64,000 nt of DNA, taken from NCBI GenBank assembly GCA_003117195.1, contig BDSI01000030.1, positions 64,501-128,500 of the forward strand, given 5' to 3'. The DNA comes from Eudorina sp. 2006-703-Eu-15 (Eukaryota; Chlorophyta; Chlorophyceae; Chlamydomonadales; Volvocaceae). The notes under the pieces are model-generated. The model did not search any database and was not told where the DNA came from. It saw only the letters and a list, made by a program, of their open reading frames with translations. Positions 58,201-64,000 of this stretch are shown here, in pieces (position 1 is the stretch's first letter; each line of letters opens with the position of its first letter). Made by a program: the position numbers and the translations under genes.

Positions 58201-61200
58201 TGGAAATGGGTGGCGATAGATATGAATGAATGAACGTTACAGCTCAGATAGGTATAGTGGAAATGGGTGGCGATAGATACAGTGGAAATGGGTAGACGCA
58301 TCATTACGGGTGCGGAGCGCGGAGCGCGGCACAAAGCGGTGGGCCGCGCCGGCCCTTCGCCGTCGTTCCCCGGGCCCCATCCGCACGATGTACGGCAACC
58401 CGCCGCACCTACCTTGACCCGGAGCCCTTCCTCCCTCAGCGCCTCCTGTGGACGTGGCGGCGATGCGGTGGAATACACCAGAGGGCCAGAGGGCGGGCCG
58501 GGGCGGGTCCGATCAGGCTGGTTCGCCGAAGAACATCGAAGCCGAAAGCAACAACTCGCGGCCAACCCAGTCGGAGTCCGCGGAGCGCGGTTGCTGAGCT
58601 GGCGCCGGACAAGCCGGCGCCGGACAAGCCGGCGGGGGTATAGGAAATTGGTAAGACAGATTCAAGCCGGCTGGGGTGGGTGTCCCCGTGGCCATCGAAG
58701 CACGACCTTCACGCCGAGACTCGATGATGCGGCCCACGTCGGCAGATACCGCTAAGAACCTAGATCACCCTCGCCCGGTGCCCGTATCCACACCCGTACC
58801 TGCTCCCGTACCCGCAACCGTCGTACCTGCAACTTCCGGAGGACCTCCTCCGGCCCGCGAGACGACCTCGGCGGCGACGCTGCCGTGGCAGCAGGTGACG
58901 GCGGCGGCTCCGTCGGGGCCGCCTCCCGAGGTGTCGCCGGCGGCGCCGCCGCCGCCGGGATGTTCCCCGTCCTCGTCGCCGCCGCCGTGTCGAGCACCGC
59001 TGCGGTCGCTGGTGGGGGTGGTGGGGGTGGTGCTGCTGCGGCTGCTGCTGCTGGTGCTAATGCAGCGGCGGCGGGGCCGGGTTGCGCTTCCTGTCCGCAG
59101 TCGAGGTGGAAGCTGAGTTTGTGACGGCGCTGCTCCGAAGCCACCTGGTAAGAATGGGAGGAAACCGGGTAAGGTCAGATCGGGTCGGGCCTTTGAATGG
59201 GGCACCGACGAACCAGTGCTACAATGCTGCGATTACGTTATTCTACCGGTACTTCTGGAGATTGACTGCATGGCTTGAGAGGTGAGCAGCGGGTACGACG
59301 AGGGCGGGTATCTGCCAGGATAACAAGGCTTGGGCGTATACACGTCCTTGAGGGGGAAACCTTGAGGTTCGGCTGATGGCACAGGCCCACTCCGATGAAG
59401 TCCGGTGGGGTGACACGGCAGGCGGGCGGGCGTTCAGGCAGGTCCCCATCCCCCGCCCTGGCACCGACCTCTGCCGCGGTGGAGGAGGGAGCCGGCAACG
59501 CCCCCCGGTCAGACGCCGCGAGCGATCCGACCGGCGGCTTCACCTTCACCTACATGTCGTTCAGTCAGTACGGCGTGCCGTACCTGCTGTCGTAATTCGG
59601 GAAACCGTGCGGCCACCTGCGCCACTAGTGCTCGGTCCCAACCGACGTCCAGAAGGGCCTCCCATTCCGGGTCGGGCTCGAAGCGGTATTTCCGGTGGCG
59701 GCCGCCGCCGCCGCCGCCGCCGCCGCGGCCCTCGTCGCCGCCGCTGGCCGGCCCATCCGGTCCACCATCCTCCGGCTCCGGAACCAGGTAAAAGATCTCC
59801 GTACCCACGGAGCAGATCAGAACGGCGGGCGTCAGCAGCGGCGCATCCTCCTGCGCCACTCGAGGGTTTCGGGGCGTGTGTGCGTGGGTTCGGCTTTGGA
59901 AACAGGCAGGGAGGGGACGGCACGAGTTCGAAGCAGGAAATGAGGGGGAGCATGCGAACAAACTCAGCAGTCCAAAGCGGGGCTCCTTACGGGACCAGCT
60001 CCTGGCGAGGTCGCGGCAGCTTTGCCGCTACGAGCTGCAACAAACCAAACCACGAAACCACCGCTAGCCGCGACACCCCAATACCGGTGTTACCCCACCC
60101 CATCCATCCAACCCTCCGACCTATGTCCATACATCCACACATGCCCATATCCACGAATCCAGCCGTATACATATCTATGATTTATACGCACCCAGCACGC
60201 GGGCGCAACGCACTGCCGTACTGCCGTACTTACCCACAGCTGGCGGTACAGCCGGGGCGAGCGGCCCGTGGAGTAGACCAGCAGCAGGTCCCGCGCGTCG
60301 GCGTTGTGGAGGTGCCACAGCGCGTTGAGGGTCAGCAGTCGGCAGTGTGTGGGGTCCTCGTTCTGGACCTGCGGGCCTCAGACGGGATGTGGGGATGTGG
60401 GGAATGTGGCTAAGCATTGATGAAGGGCATTGGTAGGCATTGATGTGGAGACAGGACACGGGGGGGGGAGGGGACGCGGACGGGCTGCCGGCCTGCCGCA
60501 CGGAATCCGGGTGGCGCGAGTTGCTGCGGAGATTTCCTCGAGAGCTGTTGGATGGCGCGCAAACCCGGCGGCATGCAGTCGGCCCTCTGCGCACACCGCG
60601 ACATCGGCACTTCCGACTCAGCGATCGACCATCGCTGGATCCCACCAGTTTCCCAGTGACCCACCGACCCACCGACCCACCGACCCATCGACCCACCGAC
60701 CCACCGACCCCACCGACCCACCGACCCATGCCATCGCCCACCATGGTGTGATCCTGACGGGTGGGGTGCAAGCGGGGTAGGGGGGCGGAGGCGGGGAGGA
60801 CGGGTGAGGACGGGGAGGACGGGGGAAAGGGTGGACGGAGGAAATTTCAGTGCGTGGATTACAACGGTTGGTTGGTAGGTTGGTTTATCGCTTCCTGTGT
60901 CTGGCACTTTGGACCTGGGTCAGACCGCGTTCAGAGGAGGCAGCCCGTCAGTCAAGTGAGGCTGTGGCCTGAAGCTTACGAGTGTACCCCGGCGGCGTCT
61001 TCCCGGGGGACAGCCGTCCGCCTCCCCGGACAGCATGAGGACCACATGAGGCGTTGAGGACCGCACCAAGAGGCCCTCCCGGGACCTATTGGCAGCTCTC
61101 TCAGCAGCCGAGAAAACAGCGATCCCGGCGGCGTCTTCCCGGGGGGGAAGGGGGTCAGCCCCCTGCTGCGTCCCCGGACCGCACCCAGAGGCTCTCTCCA

Positions 61201-61428
61201 CTCGGCCGAGCAGGGAGCTAAAGCCGGAACGCGGCGAGGACCCACCAGATCCGAGACGAGCATCAGTCGAGGCCGGTGGCCGTGTCTCCAGAAGGGAAGT
61301 CGGGAGGGCCGGGACTCGGCGCGGGCGGTGTCGGCGGCGGGCGCGCATTTGTGCCCCTCGCTGGCGGCCGGCTTGGCTGGCGCGCCGCTGGACGCTGGCT
61401 GCCCAAGGGAGGTACTCGTGGAATCCAT
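55243..61428 (-). CDS. SPP: sucrose-phosphate phosphatase (HAD superfamily) with S6PP C-terminal region
   Basis: Hydrolyses sucrose-6-phosphate to sucrose, the last step of sucrose synthesis, normally cytosolic. Nine exons, in phase, give 786 residues: 61428-61246, 60753-60742, 60368-60234, 59850-59584, 59144-58827, 58445-58413, 57710-57240, 56508-55936, 55611-55243. HAD motif I is LMLVSDL|DHTM, the nucleophile Asp60 in exon 1 and Asp62 in a 12-nt exon. Motif II is STGRS (98-102), motif III lysine in GAGKG (334), motif IV GDSGND (402-407). LLTPAVLICSVGTEI, SEQRRHKLSFHLD, YSGGRDVD and CAGGILQALYHF are standard SPP segments. The C-terminal part (VWMDEVDLT, WRVSCKAYRLLPNGRRD) resembles the plant S6PP_C domain. 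At 786 residues it is nearly twice the plant length because of Ala/Gly/Gln insertions, including Gln/His runs at residues ~430-455. The ATG at 61428 is the best start; an upstream one is not excluded. Confidence 0.9.
56816..56845 (+). repeat. dispersed repeat family B, diverged copy
   Basis: GTGTGTGTTTAGAATTGAAA then CCCAAATGGG. It lies in SPP intron 7 (56509-57239) and resembles the copy at 47847. Confidence 0.5.
57998..58292. repeat. satellite-like array with 57-bp and 25-bp units
   Basis: Three exact 57-bp units at 58101-58157, 58158-58214 and 58215-58271, each with GAATGAATGAACGTTACAGC and TATAGTGGAAATGGGTGGC. They are flanked by shorter 25-bp units lacking the first part. The array lies inside SPP intron 6 (57711-58412). 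Confidence 0.95.
58638..58670 (-). repeat. intronic repeat family A, copy 7 (partial)
   Basis: TATAGGAAATTGGTAAGACA then GATTCAAGCCGG on the plus strand, the reverse complement of the family's right half. It lies in SPP intron 5 (58446-58826). Confidence 0.65.
60658..60728. repeat. (CCACCGAC) minisatellite
   Basis: About nine copies of CCACCGAC(CC) with small changes, in the SPP intron just after the 12-nt microexon. Confidence 0.9.
60742..60753 (-). other. SPP: 12-nt microexon of SPP encoding Asp-His-Thr-Met
   Basis: GATCACACCATG, preceded by CCCGTCAG and followed by GTGGGC on the minus strand. It restores the invariant SPP motif DLDHTM between exon 1 (ends ...VSDL) and exon 3 (starts VQNEDP). 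Plant SPPs read SDLDHTM at this place, so the reading is strongly constrained even though the exon is too short for gene finders. Confidence 0.88.
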
Positions 61429-61989
61429 CGAGGCCCCTCGTTTGGTTGTCAATGCAGAATGGTGGTGGTTTTTTTCGGGGGGTAGAAAGCAAAGTTACAG
61501 TGCACACGCGAGTTGAATGTGTGTGCGTTTTGCGAATCGGAACGCATCCGAGGCGGTGCTCAATGCGCCCGTGTCAAATGCAAAAGCTGCTAAGTGTTGC
61601 GCGAGTGTTAAGTATGATTGTAATTTACAATCCTGTGTGGATTGTGTGGCGCGACGGAAGCTATCAGGCTACCGGGCCGATGATATGCGCAATCGGCCGT
61701 CTCTCGGCGTCCCGTGGGCCCTGGCGACAAAACCTGAGGTAGCTCCCGGACCACACCAAACAATAATGCTCAGAACATTTCAATGAAAATTCAAAGGCTT
61801 CTTAATGAGGCTTCACGTCGAATCGACAGCTTGGCAGTCGGTCGTTAATCATACAGAGAGTATTAACGTCGTTTCTGCATGCGTTGGTCACACACCTGTG
61901 CATTTTGATATACTTTCATACTTTTAATTGAACTTCCTGACCATATACAGCTAGTTTCCTGACAGCGTTCTTCGGGCCACAACATAAAA
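61429..61989. promoter_or_regulatory. shared divergent upstream region of SPP and NOP53
   Basis: 561 bp between two start codons pointing away from each other, less GC-rich than the exons, with T-rich and A-rich stretches near 61790-61960. Both promoters should lie here. No specific motif was identified. Confidence 0.45.
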
Positions 61990-64000
61990 ATGGCTCCACC
62001 GGCGAAGTCCCGGAAGGGCAAGAAGGCTTGGAGAAAGAATATTGATACAAGCGAGGTCAGTTCGCTAGCCATTTCGTGTTGGGTCAGCATTGCATGCCGG
62101 CGGCGCTGCTTTTGACAGACGCCGCTTCCTGAGGGTCGTTGGCCATCTTTACTCGTGAAGAAACAAATTTGTCGTTTGCGCCTGGTCCCGGAACTGCCTG
62201 CGCAACCCCGTGTGGCAGCAGCAACGCGAATCGTCGCGCTGCGACACCACCGGCTAAATGCACCATGGTATCTCAACACCATCAACACATAACATAACAT
62301 ATGACCCCCTTCATACGGCCTTAAACTGTTTCGGCCCTCCCACCTGCTCATGTACCCGTTCCTCCATCCCCAGGTCGAGGCCTTTCTTGAGGAGAAGACC
62401 TACCAGGAGCGTCGCGGACCGGCAGCTAAGGAGCTCAAAGATGATCAGCTGTTCTTCGTTGACACGGTGGGGTGGGCGGGGGCCATGAGGGTGGGTAGCT
62501 GGGTACGGCCGGTCTGGTGCAGGAAGGCCTCGTGGCTGGAACCGGGCGACGGCGAAGCGCGGGGCGGCCGGCGAATCCTGGTACACCCCATCCGCCTGAA
62601 GGGGTTCAGGACGGGTTCGTTGGGGGACACACACCTTGGTAGTCCCGGCCGCCCTTCCCCGCCGCCCTTCCAACTGTTTAGGGGTGCGCGTGCGGTTGCG
62701 GATAATGTGAAAAACCCTCGAACACCTAAAAGATGTTACCCGTGCATGGACATTTGACAGAAAGCAGGAGGACCATGTAAGTATATATAAGATCCATATA
62801 TATAAGATCCACAAAATTCATTCGTAAAACCAACCATCCGGAGAACACCGGTCGAGAGAGAGAGCGACTGGCCCGCATACGGTACTCGCCTTCTCTCACT
62901 TCCCTCGCGAATGGCCCCTCCCTGAAGACCGCCGATGTGGAGGGGGCCACGGCGGTGGCGGAGGGCAAGCGGCCCGCCAAACGGCGCCGGGAGGAGGCCG
63001 CCGCCAAGCCCCTCCGCTCCGAGCTCATCATCGCGGAGGCCCACAAGGCGAAGCCGCTGAAGCTCGCGCCGCCGCCTCGAAAACCGACATCAGCAGCAGC
63101 AGCAGCAGGAGCAGCAGGAGCAGCAGCAGCAGGAGCCGGGAAGTCGTCCAAGCGCGCGGTCGTGACAGCTACAGCCGGGCAGAATGGCAAACGGCGGCAC
63201 GGGCAGGGCGCGGGCTCGCACCCCCTGGACCTGTGGGGCGATGAAGATCTGGTAAACCCGGATCTGGATCTCGGCGCGAAGGCGGCGCCGGGGCCCGGCA
63301 GCGCAGCGCTGCTGGCGGCGGCGGCGGCGGCGGGGACGGGGGCGGGGCGGAATGGGTCGGGTAAGAAGGCGAGGAAGGCGGCGGACAAGGCGGCGGCGGT
63401 GGAGCCGGAGCTGGCGGCCGCGACGGCGGCGGTGCGCGCCATGGGGCCCACAGCACGGCCGCTGCGGCGGGGCAAGTCGCCACCGGCGGCGGCGGCGACG
63501 CAGCCGCCGCCACCGCGGGTTAAGGCGGTGGCGGTCGATATCCCGGGGTGTTCCTTCAACCCTGATGCGGAACACCACCAGGTGGGGGGGGGTTTGGGCG
63601 GCACCGGAGGGGTGAGGTGCATGACCGCAACACGAGGCAATATGGTGATATGTATCCGGTTTGGGTTGCGGGTTTGGTAGTGTGTATTGGTGTATGGTTT
63701 GAGTTTCGGGTTTAGGGTTTCTTCTCGCGACACCACGAGCACGCACATTGCTCAGCACCCATGCTCTTGCTTGGGCGTCCGACAGCCCATGACACAAACG
63801 ACACATACCTCTCGCGGCTCTCTCATTCCGTCACAACCCTCTTGACCCATCCGGGTGTTCGTTTATGGGTTTGCTTTATCTTTATAGACCGCTGACCGCC
63901 CTCCCGCCCTGACCGCCCTCCCGCCCTCCTCCCGCCCTCCCCCCTCCCCTCCTCCCCACAGGACGCTCTGGCGCTCCTGGTGGCCGCTGAGCTGCGGAAG
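61990..64000 (+). CDS. NOP53: NOP53-type ribosome biogenesis factor, 3' end outside window
   Basis: NOP53 (GLTSCR2/PICT1 in animals) is a nucleolar protein that binds 60S pre-ribosomes and recruits the exosome for 7S rRNA processing. Four exons are visible: 61990-62055, 62374-62466, 62844-63581, 63962-64000 (312 codons). Landmarks are the basic start with KAWRKNIDTSE, then VEAFLEEKTYQERR and DDQLFFVDT, a Lys/Arg-rich middle (KRPAKRRREEAAAKPLRSE), and IPGCSFNPDAEHHQDALALL, which matches the family's PGxSYNPxxxxHQxxL block. Exons 1 to 2 and 3 to 4 join in phase 0. The exon 3 acceptor (CCATCCGGAG|AAC) is the least certain point; a later acceptor is possible. The middle holds Ala/Gly tracts absent from yeast and human proteins. 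The C-terminal half lies to the right of the window. Confidence 0.83.

Noticed and set aside
1..64000. tRNA, rRNA or CRISPR arrays
   Set aside because: I found no cloverleaf with a proper T-loop and no regularly spaced repeats with unique spacers; the tandem arrays present have no spacers.

Overview
The window looks like nuclear DNA of a volvocine (Chlamydomonas/Volvox-type) green alga. It is GC-rich, genes are cut into many short exons by GC-rich introns, donors are mostly GTGAGT/GTGCGT/GTACGG, proteins carry long Ala/Gly/Pro/Gln/His tracts, and simple repeats are everywhere. The assignment is inferred from style and gene content; no species is claimed. Gene models were built by hand from conserved motifs, splice sites and phase. 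All six complete multi-exon models described below as full length sum to a multiple of three with every internal junction in phase, except one ABC1K donor that had to be chosen among alternatives in a GT repeat.

Layout: (1) 62-6738, minus: RecN-type SMC/ABC DNA-repair ATPase, its last exon(s) beyond the left edge. (2) 9401-13068, minus: METTL21-type protein methyltransferase with a disordered tail. (3) 15772-23021, minus: F-box/WD-repeat protein, a probable SCF substrate receptor. (4) 26745-38702, minus: a very large ABC1/UbiB (ADCK-type) atypical kinase with about 1,230 extra C-terminal residues. (5) 41709-47180, plus: APC-family amino-acid permease with a long low-complexity tail. (6) 51787-52893 minus and 53396-53753 plus: two small two-exon genes of unknown function, transcribed divergently. 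(7) 55243-61428, minus: sucrose-phosphate phosphatase (SPP), whose HAD nucleophile motif is finished by a 12-nt microexon. (8) 61990-64000, plus: NOP53-type ribosome-biogenesis factor, cut by the right edge and divergent from SPP.

The genes do not form a pathway; they are ordinary neighbours on a eukaryotic chromosome. The gaps (about 2-5 kb each) show no convincing coding exons and are filled with microsatellites, minisatellites and short dispersed repeats.

The most unusual signal is repeat content tied to introns. A ~50-bp family (core TTTGCTCTGGCAGCAG ... TTTCCTATACC) occurs seven times, every time inside an intron of three different genes. A second family (GTGTGTTTAGATAAGAG followed by ACCCGCCCGACC) is mostly intronic and once starts right at a donor. 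A 12-mer, GACCCGTGGGTC, occurs nine times exactly; two exact copies and one near-copy sit 4-5 nt before 3' splice sites in the same orientation in three unrelated genes, and four exact copies lie in exons. The tetramer-based word GTACGGCA/TGCCGTAC is also concentrated at intron ends. This resembles introner-like or intron-colonising elements and is the main candidate for something undescribed.
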